Notes under the pieces: model-generated
Told to the model about the DNA's origin: nothing
The model's database searches: none
The model's input: the letters and a program-made list of their open reading frames with translations, nothing else
Position numbers and translations under genes: made by a program
In this document: one piece after another, positions 22,851 to 32,906 of the stretch
Layout: each line of letters begins with the position of its first letter
How positions within the stretch are numbered: position 1 is the first letter of the stretch
Assembly: GCA_021731085.1 (NCBI GenBank)
Contig: JAKFYB010000007.1
Span: 1 to 32,906, forward strand
Direction of reading: 5' to 3'
DNA from: Dehalococcoidia bacterium
GTDB taxonomy: Bacteria > Chloroflexota > Dehalococcoidia > DSTF01 > JACRBR01
DNA: 32,906 bases

Positions 22851-24365
22851 TTACCCCAGCGGCCGCACCGCCAGATCCTCCACCAGCCCAACCAACGTCC
22901 GTACCGGGATCCCGCTGGCGCCCTTCGTGAGCACGCCCTTCTCCGCGTCGTAAAAGTCGACGCCGGCGATGTCCAGGTGCGCCCAGGGCCGGTCGTCGAC
23001 GAACTCCTTGAGGAAGAACGCCGCCGCGATCGAGCCTGCGCCGCGCGCGCCACTGTTCTTCATGTCGGCGATGTTGCTCTTGATCAGGTCCTTGTACTCC
23101 GGCCACATCGGGAACGGCCACGACTTCTCGCCTGCGCGCTCGCCCGCCTGCTTGATGCGCTCGACAAGGCCATCGTGCGGCGAGAAGATGCCGAAGGCCG
23201 CGTTGCCGAGCGCGATCGAGATCGCGCCAGTCAGCGTCGCGACGTCGACGATCGGCGAAAGGTTGAGCTGGATCGCGTACGATAGCGCGTCGGCGAGGAT
23301 CAGGCGGCCCTCGGCGTCCGTGTTCACGACCTCGATCGTCTTGCCGTTCATCGCCCTCAGGATGTCGCTCGGCTTCAGCGCGTTCGAGCCGGGCATGTTC
23401 TCCGTCGCCGGCACCAGCGCGGTGACGTTCACGGCGGGCTTGAGCCGCGCAATCGCGCCCATCGCGGCGATGATCGCGCCACCGCCCGACATGTCGCCCT
23501 TCATCTCGAGCATCGCGTCGCTCGGCTTAATGGAGATGCCGCCGGTGTCGAACGTGATGCCCTTGCCGACGAGGCCGATCGCCTGTGCCTCCGCGTCGGC
23601 CGCACCCCTGTACGTAATGACGATGAACTTCGGTGGCTGCGCCGAACCGCGCGCGACGCCGAGAAACGAACCCATCCCCATCTCGGCGCACTGCTCGCGC
23701 TCGAAGACGCGAAAGCCGAGGCCGTATTGCTCCGCCATCGCCTGAGCGCGCGCCGCGAACTCCGTCGGCGTGAGCGTGTTCGCGGGCTCGTTTGAGAGAT
23801 CGCGGGAGAACTCGGCCGCTTCGGCGAGAATGACACCGCGCTCGACAGCCGCCTGCAATATGTTGAATTTCGCCCCGTCGTTTTCGACGATGGCCACCGT
23901 CTCGACCTCGAACGGATCGTCCGGCGGCTTCTGGTAGCGGTTGAAGCGATACAGCCCGAGGTGCGTGCCCTCCGCGATCGCCTGTGCGCACGCCGCCGCA
24001 TCCAGCCCGGCGATCCCCGCGCCATGCGCGATCGTCGCGTACGAACCGACCCGCTTGCCGCGCAGAAAGCGCGCGATGTTAGCCGAGAGCGTGCGCACCT
24101 TGTCGATGGTAAAGTCGCCGCTCTTCCCGAGCCCCGCCACCAGCACCCGCGGCGTCGGCAGCTTGCCGCCCGTATGCAACAGCGTAAGCTCCCCCTCCTT
24201 CCCGCGAATGTCGCCGCTCGCGAGCAGCCCGGCGATCGTGCCGTCGAGCGCCGCATCCAGCGCGCCAGTGCCGCCGCCAGGCGCTGTTATCCCCTCGAAC
24301 AGGTTCACAACAACGCAGTCCGCGCTGTACGTGCTGATGTCGCCGGCTTCAACCTTGATTTGCAT
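22851..24365 (-). CDS. pepA: Leucyl aminopeptidase (M17 family)
   Basis: The 504-residue cytosolic metallopeptidase removes N-terminal residues from peptides. The signature NTDAEGRL is at residues 348-355, and the metal/catalytic loop VGKGITFDTGGISIKP lies about 80 residues upstream, with the MKGDMSGGGA segment between them. The N-terminal regulatory domain spans about 1-165. The length is normal for bacterial PepA. No good ribosome site is seen at ATG 24365. It is divergent from the arsenic operon across a 132-nt gap and leads the minus-strand genes down to 21219. Confidence 0.96.
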   Translation of the reverse strand: MQIKVEAGDISTYSADCVVVNLFEGITAPGGGTGALDAALDGTIAGLLASGDIRGKEGELTLLHTGGKLPTPRVLVAGLGKSGDFTIDKVRTLSANIARFLRGKRVGSYATIAHGAGIAGLDAAACAQAIAEGTHLGLYRFNRYQKPPDDPFEVETVAIVENDGAKFNILQAAVERGVILAEAAEFSRDLSNEPANTLTPTEFAARAQAMAEQYGLGFRVFEREQCAEMGMGSFLGVARGSAQPPKFIVITYRGAADAEAQAIGLVGKGITFDTGGISIKPSDAMLEMKGDMSGGGAIIAAMGAIARLKPAVNVTALVPATENMPGSNALKPSDILRAMNGKTIEVVNTDAEGRLILADALSYAIQLNLSPIVDVATLTGAISIALGNAAFGIFSPHDGLVERIKQAGERAGEKSWPFPMWPEYKDLIKSNIADMKNSGARGAGSIAAAFFLKEFVDDRPWAHLDIAGVDFYDAEKGVLTKGASGIPVRTLVGLVEDLAVRPLG

Positions 24366-24459
24366 GTGTTCTCAACTTTCGAGTCTGCTTTTGGATTCAC
24401 TGCCATGTTAGGAACCGGACGACGCAGGCGCCATCGGCCATGACACCAGAGCAGGGTGT

Positions 24460-24488
24460 TTGACCACGGGGTCACTCCATCGTAATCT
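24460..24488 (+). promoter_or_regulatory. arsR promoter with overlapping palindromic operator
   Basis: A -35 TTGACC (24460-24465), 17 nt and a -10-like TAATCT (24483-24488) end 9 nt before ATG 24498, so the message may be leaderless. The perfect inverted repeat TGACC-acgg-GGTCA (24461-24474) overlaps the -35 and is a good candidate for ArsR self-repression. Confidence 0.6.
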
Positions 24489-24497
24489 GACGATGGT

Positions 24498-24775
24498 ATG
24501 GAGCTCGTGGAATCTGATCTCGATAGGATGGCGGCGATGCTCCGGGCCCTCGGGCACCCAACACGTCTCGACATCGTGCGCACGCTGGCGGAAGCCGGCG
24601 ACACCAACTGCATGGATCTAACGCGTCACGTCGCCCTCGCGCAGTCGACGGTGTCCGAGCACCTGCGCGTGCTGAAGGAAGCCGGACTGATCGAGCAGTG
24701 CGGCCCCGGCCCACGCTCCGGCTACTGCATCAAGCGCGACGCGCTCGTCTGGCTCAAGCAGAGCGTGGTGGGACT

Positions 24776-24779
<4 letters not shown>
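24498..24779 (+). CDS. arsR: ArsR-family winged-helix repressor
   Basis: The 93-residue protein has the compact ArsR/SmtB fold: an AAMLRALGHPTRLDIVRTL start, the recognition helix region LAQSTVSEHLRVLKEAGL, and a wing ending YCIKR. The classical CVCDL arsenite motif is missing. Cysteines are at 38 (TNCMDL), 68 and 77, so a non-classical arsenite site may use these. The gene overlaps the channel gene by a GTGA junction, and the arsC downstream supports an arsenic role. An operator-like palindrome lies over its promoter. Confidence 0.9.
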
Positions 24780-28131
<3,352 letters not shown>

Positions 28132-28149
28132 ACTTTGGCCCCTAAGCTC

Positions 28150-28452
28150 CTAGATCACTTCCACTTCCTCCACCATCACGACTTGCTGGCCTGAGAGAAA
28201 ATTCACCACATCGCGCGCGGCCTCCTGCGCCGCCTCGGACGTGAACGCCGCCTGCATATCCGCAAGCGAATCGAACCACATCTCGGCGATCCCATCGAAC
28301 GGCGCACCGTCCGCGAGGGCATGGTTCTGCACGTACTTCCGCACGCCGGGCATCCGCGCGCCGATTGCTCCATGCACGTCGCGCCAGTACGCCCGGAACT
28401 CGTCCCGCGTCATCCCATCCTTCTTGTGGAGCACAACAACCATCTTCGTCAC
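28150..28452 (-). CDS. EthD-like small protein
   Basis: The 100-residue protein shows the EthD pattern: a VVVLHKKDGMTRDEFRAYW first strand and helix, HGAIGARMPGVRKYVQNH, and a GIAEMWFDSLADMQAAF second half. These ferredoxin-like dimers occur in degradation and polyketide pathways; the substrate is unknown. The GTG start at 28452 is preceded by GGAGGTGATC, a ten-base match to the usual 3' end of 16S rRNA, which is the strongest ribosome site in the window. Its stop lies 18 nt from the convergent ligA stop. Confidence 0.8.
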   Translation of the reverse strand: MTKMVVVLHKKDGMTRDEFRAYWRDVHGAIGARMPGVRKYVQNHALADGAPFDGIAEMWFDSLADMQAAFTSEAAQEAARDVVNFLSGQQVVMVEEVEVI

Positions 28453-28582
28453 TGATCACCTCCCCGGCAGCCTACCAGTACCGCCCAAGCGGTTCGATCA
28501 TTTGCGACGCTTTGGCAATAATGGTGTTCGCGGAGGCGACGACGAATTCGATGTCGATGTCGCACGAGTGTGGAGGTTGAAC

Positions 28583-29158
28583 ATGGCTCTCAGAGACACA
28601 CCCGGCATGGACGTGGAGAGGCGTGTCGAAGAGCGCCTTCCGACCGGACTGCGTGCTCGTTTAGAGAGCGTCGATGACGCCGTCATGAGTTTTCTTGAGC
28701 GCTGGGGAGTCACGGCGTTGCGATGGGCGCTCGGCATCGTCTTCGTCTGGTTCGGCGCATTGAAGGTCATCGGCAAGACACCCGTCGAGGATCTCGTCGC
28801 TGATACCGCCTACATCCTGCCCGGCGGTTTCATCGTGCCCGCGATCGGCGTCATCGAGATCATCGTCGGCCTGGGCCTCTTGATCCCGATCGCACTGCGG
28901 CTCACGCTGCTGCTCTTCTGGGCGCAGATGGCCGGCACATTCCTCGTCCTCGTGCTGCACCCGGATCTGTCATTCCAGGGCGGCAACCCGTTGCTCCTCA
29001 CCGTTACCGGCGAGTTCGTGATCAAGAACCTCGTGCTCATAACCGCGGGGCTGGCGGTCGGCAGCCAGATTCGGCGCCTCAGTGCAGCGCCCTCAACGCC
29101 AGTCGGATCGTCTCCCTCTCCTGCTGGTAGACGCGGACAGCCGCGAGCACAACCATGA
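28583..29158 (+). CDS. DoxX-like membrane protein
   Basis: The 191-residue protein has a polar N-terminus (1-45) and four hydrophobic helices (ALRWALGIVFVWFGALKVIG; FIVPAIGVIEIIVGLGLLIP; LTLLLFWAQMAGTFLVLVL; FVIKNLVLITAGLAVGSQI), the usual DoxX/DUF417-like layout. The GALKVIGKTPVED segment after helix one is typical. Its role is unknown; relatives affect membrane redox or sulfur handling. GGAGG lies 6 nt before ATG 28583. The C-terminal tail is Ser/Pro/Arg-rich. Confidence 0.78.
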   Translation: MALRDTPGMDVERRVEERLPTGLRARLESVDDAVMSFLERWGVTALRWALGIVFVWFGALKVIGKTPVEDLVADTAYILPGGFIVPAIGVIEIIVGLGLLIPIALRLTLLLFWAQMAGTFLVLVLHPDLSFQGGNPLLLTVTGEFVIKNLVLITAGLAVGSQIRRLSAAPSTPVGSSPSPAGRRGQPRAQP

Positions 29159-29230
29159 ACGCGCTCAACACAGGCCTGCGCTCCGTAATCCGCGCGGTCG
29201 CTGCGTATACTCGAACCATCCATCGGCCTC

Positions 29231-30721
29231 ATGCGGCAGGAAACCCTATTGGACGTTCTCTTCACTACCGTCGAAATGAGCCCGCTCGCGAAAGTCGGCG
29301 GACTGGGCGATGTTGCGGGTTCGCTGCCGCGCGCGCTTCGAGCGCAAGGCGCTAACGTTCGCGTCGCGATGCCATTCCACAGCATCGTCCGCGGCACAGC
29401 CGTCGCACCACGAAAGGTGCTCGACGGCGTGAAGGTGCAGTGGCCCGACGGCGAGCAGCGCGTCGATGTCTGGATGGCCGACGTCCGTGGCGTGCCGACG
29501 TACCTCATCGAGAACGAACGCTTCTTCGATCGCGCCAGCGTCTACGGCTTTGATGACGACAAGGATCGCTTCCTCTTCTTCTGCGACGCCCTCCTCGCAT
29601 CGGCCCCACACCTCGGCTTCCGGCCCGATGTCATCCACGCGCAGGACTGGCACACCGGCCTCATCCTCACGCGCCTCGCCGCCATCGATGCTTCGGGCGA
29701 CGACCATCCCTGGTCCGACGCGGGCCGCACCTACACCATCCACAACCTCGCGCTCCAGGGGAATTTCGACAGCGGCTTCGCGCACCACTACGGCATCAGT
29801 CCGAGCCTCCTCGCCGCGCCCGAGAGCGTCGACCCCGGCCTCACCTACAGCGCGATGGCGCAGGGCATCCTGCACGCTGACCGCATCAACACCGTCAGCG
29901 ACAGCTACGCGAAGGAGATCATGACGCCCGAGTATGGCGCCGGCCTTGATACGCTCTTGCGCGCTCGCGCCGCAGTCGTCTCAGGCATCGTCAACGGCAT
30001 CGACTACGACGAGTTCAACCCCGAGACGGACCCGCACGTCGTTCAGCACTACAACGCAGACACGCTCGACAAGCGCGCTGCCAACAAGCGCGCCCTCCAG
30101 CAGAAGGCTGGCCTCCCTGAGAGCGAGCGCTCGCTGCTGTTCGGTGTCGTGACGCGGCTCTTCGCGCAGAAGGGCATCGATCTCGTAGCGGTTGCCTTCG
30201 ACCACATGCTCACGAACCGCGATGCGCAGCTCGTCGTGCTCGGCACGGGCGATGAAGACGTGCACCGCATGCTCCTGCAGTTGCAAGAGAAGTTCCCGCA
30301 GCGCGTGAAGATCTGGCTCGACTTCGACCCGCCCCTCGGCCAGCAGATCTATGCGGGATGCGACGCCTTCCTTATGCCGTCACGCTACGAGCCATGCGGC
30401 CTCGGCCAGCTCATATCGCTGCGCTACGGCGCCGTCCCCGTCGTGCGAAGGACGGGCGGTCTCGCCGACACAGTCCAGAACGCCGACCTCCCGCTCCGTT
30501 CCGGCACCGGCTTTGTCTTCGACGCCGCGAACGCCACCGAACTTGAACACGCATGCTGGCGCGCGCTTGCCGCTTTCGAGAATCCCGACGGTTGGCGTGC
30601 GTTGCAGGAACGCGGCATGCGGCAAGATTGGTCGTGGGGGCGCGCCGCAGGCAACTACATCGAGCTCTACGAAGCGGCCAAGGCCGATCGCCTCAGCGCA
30701 AAGAAGCCTGCTCATGACTGA
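29231..30721 (+). CDS. glgA: Glycogen synthase (ADP-glucose, GT5)
   Basis: The 496-residue enzyme extends alpha-1,4-glucan chains from ADP-glucose. It shows the GT5 sugar-nucleotide loop PLAKVGGLGDV, the HAQDWHTGLI segment, the NGIDYDEFNP linker, the second Rossmann start GVVTRLFAQKGIDL and the catalytic-side PSRYEPCGLGQLISLRYG plus RRTGGLADTV motifs. The length is normal. A TATACT box ends 19 nt before ATG 29231 and may be its -10. The last codons overlap the ROK kinase gene by 8 nt, so the pair is probably one operon for glucose storage and use. Confidence 0.95.
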   Translation: MRQETLLDVLFTTVEMSPLAKVGGLGDVAGSLPRALRAQGANVRVAMPFHSIVRGTAVAPRKVLDGVKVQWPDGEQRVDVWMADVRGVPTYLIENERFFDRASVYGFDDDKDRFLFFCDALLASAPHLGFRPDVIHAQDWHTGLILTRLAAIDASGDDHPWSDAGRTYTIHNLALQGNFDSGFAHHYGISPSLLAAPESVDPGLTYSAMAQGILHADRINTVSDSYAKEIMTPEYGAGLDTLLRARAAVVSGIVNGIDYDEFNPETDPHVVQHYNADTLDKRAANKRALQQKAGLPESERSLLFGVVTRLFAQKGIDLVAVAFDHMLTNRDAQLVVLGTGDEDVHRMLLQLQEKFPQRVKIWLDFDPPLGQQIYAGCDAFLMPSRYEPCGLGQLISLRYGAVPVVRRTGGLADTVQNADLPLRSGTGFVFDAANATELEHACWRALAAFENPDGWRALQERGMRQDWSWGRAAGNYIELYEAAKADRLSAKKPAHD

Positions 30722-31691
30722 CCACATCTATGCTGGCATCGACCTCGGCGGCACGAAAATCCTTGTACTGATCGCCGACGACAACGGCAAGGTCATTGGC
30801 GACACGCGCATCCCAACCGAAGCCGCGCTCGGCGTAGACGGCGTCATCAACCGCATCGTCGAAGCAACGAAGGACGCCGTGCAGGAAGCGGGCGTCGAGC
30901 TGCCGGCTGTCCGCGCGATCGGCGTCTCCGCGCCCGGGCCGATCGACACCGTGAAGGGCATCATCACCGACCCGCCGAACCTGCACGGCTGGCACAACGT
31001 CCCACTCGCCCGCATCCTGCAGGAGCGTCTCGACGCGCCCGCCATCCTCGAGAACGACGCCAACTGCCAGGGGCTCGCCGAGCACGAGTACGGCGCTGGC
31101 CGCGGTTTTCGGCACATGGTCTTCGTCACCGCCAGCACCGGCATCGGCGGCGGCATCATCATCGACAACGAACTGTACGTTGGTGCAAGCGGCGCTGCCG
31201 GGGAGATCGGGCACCTCGTCGTGGCCTCAGAGGGGCCGACCTGCGGAGCTGGCCATATTGGATGCCTCGAAGCGATGGCGTCTGGCACGGCTATTGCCCG
31301 CGATGCTGCCGCGCTGATCGCGCAAGGCCAACTCGTTCGCACAGCGCGGATCGCAGAGCACAACCCTCCACTCGATGCGGCTGATGTCTTCCGCGCCAGC
31401 CAGGAGGGCGAGACCGAAGCCGGCGCACTGATCACGCGCGCTGGCCGCTATCTCGGCACCGGACTCGCCAGCATCATCAATGCCTTCAACCCGCAGGCCA
31501 TCATCATCGGCGGGGGGCTGATCAACATGGGGGACGCCATCATGGCGCCGGCGATCGAGGTCGCGCGTGATCGCTCCTTCGGCCAATCATTCAACGACGT
31601 CCAGATCATCGAAAGCGAATTAGGCGACCGCGCCGGCGCCCTCGGCGCAATCGCTGTCGCCCGCAAAAAAGTCGCTGCTGGCGCGATGTAA
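30714..31691 (+). CDS. ROK-family sugar kinase (glucokinase-like)
   Basis: The 325-residue protein has the N-terminal phosphate loop YAGIDLGGTK, the catalytic END segment (ILENDANCQG) and the ROK signature EIGHLVV followed by CGAGHIGCLE. ROK proteins bind zinc through the EIGH histidine and three cysteines of CxCGxxGC; here the second cysteine is Ala, so the site is incomplete. There is no N-terminal helix-turn-helix, so it is a kinase and not a repressor. Glucose is the likely substrate given the overlap with glgA, but this is inferred. Its stop lies 2 nt from the convergent permease stop. Confidence 0.88.
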   Translation: MTDHIYAGIDLGGTKILVLIADDNGKVIGDTRIPTEAALGVDGVINRIVEATKDAVQEAGVELPAVRAIGVSAPGPIDTVKGIITDPPNLHGWHNVPLARILQERLDAPAILENDANCQGLAEHEYGAGRGFRHMVFVTASTGIGGGIIIDNELYVGASGAAGEIGHLVVASEGPTCGAGHIGCLEAMASGTAIARDAAALIAQGQLVRTARIAEHNPPLDAADVFRASQEGETEAGALITRAGRYLGTGLASIINAFNPQAIIIGGGLINMGDAIMAPAIEVARDRSFGQSFNDVQIIESELGDRAGALGAIAVARKKVAAGAM

Positions 31692-31693
31692 CG

Positions 31694-32545
31694 CTACGTG
31701 CCCGTGCGCGTGGCAAACGTCCGACGCAACATCGCCGCAAGAGTAAGGTCGGAAGCGCCACCGACGCTGACGTCCCGCTCCTCGAACGTTCGTACCGCGA
31801 CGATGGCCAGCCCGCACGATATGCCCGTCAGCAAGGCGACGTGCGCCCAGTTCAGACCATCCACCAGCGGTTGGCCGTTCCCGTAGTAGTAGAAGGGTGA
31901 CAGATACCGCAGCGGTTCCAACACGTCCACTGTCGCGGCGAGCGTTTGCATGAAGAACGTCGCCGTTGCGATCCCCACGGTCACCGCAACCGCCATACCA
32001 CGAGTTGGCGCAATCGCTCCTGCAGCCAACGACAGCGCGAAGAACAGCAACGTGATCGGCAAGAGGTTCACGTTCGCGAGGAAGACATCCCATAACGTGA
32101 CGTCTATGTCCACAAACGGAACAGACACGAGCCAGCCCGTGTATCCGATCGCGATGATCAAGACTGACGCGAGGATGGTCGCCGCAATGCGTTGCAATAC
32201 AAACGAGCGCCGCGTAACCGGCTGCGCGAGCACGAGGTCCATCGTGCCGCCGCTTTCCTCGCCAGCGATGGCGCCCGTTCCCTGGATCACGGCATACACG
32301 AGCAGCAGAATCGGAATCCAGCTGTAGAACTCTGCGCTTAGGAATCCCGGCGCGGTTGCGAGGTTCAGGTCCCCTCCCAGCAACGCCTCGAACGCCGGTG
32401 GTATCTCGAAGTTCTGGAGCGTGTCGCGGTATGACGGCCAGATATAGACGTCCATCGCCGCGATGACGGCGAGAGTCAGCCCGAATCCGAGGATCTGCAT
32501 CTTCTGGTCAAACAGCGCTTTCGTGAAGATGCTACGCGCTTGCAC
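31694..32545 (-). CDS. ABC-2 type transporter permease
   Basis: The 283-residue membrane protein has about six hydrophobic helices (FGLTLAVIAAMDVYIWP; WIPILLLVYAVIQGTGAI; ILASVLIIAIGYTGWLV; LPITLLFFALSLAAGAI; MAVAVTVGIATATFFM; VALLTGISCGLAIVAV). The EESGGTMDLVLAQPVTRRSF segment is typical of ABC-2 permeases in exporters. GTG 32545 follows GGGAGG and overlaps the ATPase stop by 14 nt, so the two are coupled. An in-frame ATG at 32647 lies within the ATPase gene and is rejected. The exported substrate is unknown. Confidence 0.88.
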   Translation of the reverse strand: MQARSIFTKALFDQKMQILGFGLTLAVIAAMDVYIWPSYRDTLQNFEIPPAFEALLGGDLNLATAPGFLSAEFYSWIPILLLVYAVIQGTGAIAGEESGGTMDLVLAQPVTRRSFVLQRIAATILASVLIIAIGYTGWLVSVPFVDIDVTLWDVFLANVNLLPITLLFFALSLAAGAIAPTRGMAVAVTVGIATATFFMQTLAATVDVLEPLRYLSPFYYYGNGQPLVDGLNWAHVALLTGISCGLAIVAVRTFEERDVSVGGASDLTLAAMLRRTFATRTGT

Positions 32546-32906
32546 GCCGCGCCTCCCTTCGTTCGTCGTGCGCCCCAGTTGGACCGTCTCCCGTGTAGTA
32601 CGCCAGGAACACATCCTCGAGACTGGGCTGTTCCGTGCGCAGGTCAATCACCGTCTGCGTCGCACAAGCCTTGATCACCGCATCGACGCCGTCCTGCGCT
32701 TGAACCCGAACCGTCGACCCATCGCGATGAAGTTCCTTCAACCCGGGAAGTGCAAATAGTGACGGCGGCGGTGGCGCCGAAAACGTTACCTCGAGCACGT
32801 GCACGTTGCGAGACTTCAAAGCCGCAACGTCCTCGACGGCGATCAGTTCGCCCTGCCGGATGAAGGCAACGGACTGGCTGATACGCTCCACTTCCGGCAG
32901 CACATG
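32532..32906 (-). CDS. ABC transporter ATP-binding protein (C-terminal part)
   Basis: The 5' end is cut by the window edge; 124 residues are visible. The first visible residue, His, followed by VLPEVERISQSVAFIRQGEL, fits the H-loop region after Walker B. A C-terminal domain follows (HVLEVTFSAPPPP, GVDAVIKACATQTVIDL), ending in the typical PSLEDVFLAYYTGD of drug- or ion-type exporters. It overlaps the permease gene, and the two form an ABC-2 exporter. Walker A and B and the signature motif are outside the window. Confidence 0.88.
   Translation of the reverse strand, partial: HVLPEVERISQSVAFIRQGELIAVEDVAALKSRNVHVLEVTFSAPPPPSLFALPGLKELHRDGSTVRVQAQDGVDAVIKACATQTVIDLRTEQPSLEDVFLAYYTGDGPTGAHDERREARRASA

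Overview
The window is high-GC DNA packed with genes on both strands; no gene-free stretch exceeds 300 bases. The best guess for the source is a member of the Chloroflexota (Dehalococcoidia-like). This is inferred from secreted proteins with Pro/Thr linkers, thrombospondin-3-type calcium repeats and dockerin-like ends, an ECF sigma factor next to a DUF5666 protein, an ImuB-like polymerase with a Gram-positive-type LexA box, and short tandem heptamers scattered between and inside genes. No rRNA, tRNA, CRISPR, integrase or transposase was recognised.

Layout. 1-831 (minus): a cyclophilin lipoprotein followed by the start of a second lipoprotein. 999-2674 (minus): a DUF6504 protein translationally coupled to an ImuB-like Y-family protein, behind a promoter whose spacer holds a LexA-type box. 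2746-8682 (plus): four consecutive secreted proteins with different N-terminal domains (unknown beta-rich, beta-lactamase-like, CARDB, CARDB) but the same C-terminal calcium-repeat and dockerin-like module; two share nearly identical strong promoters and the last has a one-base frameshift. 8721-11704 (plus): a DinB-like protein, riboflavin synthase, RibBA and a VOC protein. 11709-14168: a GNAT protein (minus), then an ECF sigma factor and its membrane-anchored DUF5666 partner (plus), closed by a clear terminator. 14265-18011: a hypothetical protein, a PhyH-type dioxygenase, a degenerate GGDEF membrane protein, a DUF4352-like lipoprotein and a membrane protein. 18083-21199: a GH2 glycosidase (minus), and a small membrane protein plus alpha/beta hydrolase (plus). 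21219-24365 (minus): a small membrane protein, agmatinase-like ureohydrolase, DUF2283 protein and leucyl aminopeptidase. 24460-28131 (plus): an arsenic cassette arsR, MIP channel, arsC, whose last gene reads in frame into NAD-dependent DNA ligase. 28150-32906: EthD-like protein, DoxX-like membrane protein, glycogen synthase, ROK sugar kinase, and part of an ABC-2 exporter.

How genes work together. The arsenic genes overlap as GTGA junctions and form the channel-type detoxification route: ArsC makes arsenite, the MIP channel lets it leave, ArsR senses it. RibE and RibBA cover several riboflavin steps; ribD and ribH are not here. GlgA and the ROK kinase overlap and fit glucose storage. The ImuB-like operon is probably damage inducible.

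The most unusual signals are: (i) 7-bp tandem repeats, often sharing a TGG core, found between genes and also in frame inside imuB-like and ligA; (ii) the in-frame ArsC-LigA reading frame; (iii) the four-gene set sharing a dockerin-like tail; (iv) a recurring TANNNT box 7-9 nt before start codons that lack a Shine-Dalgarno sequence, which suggests leaderless transcripts.
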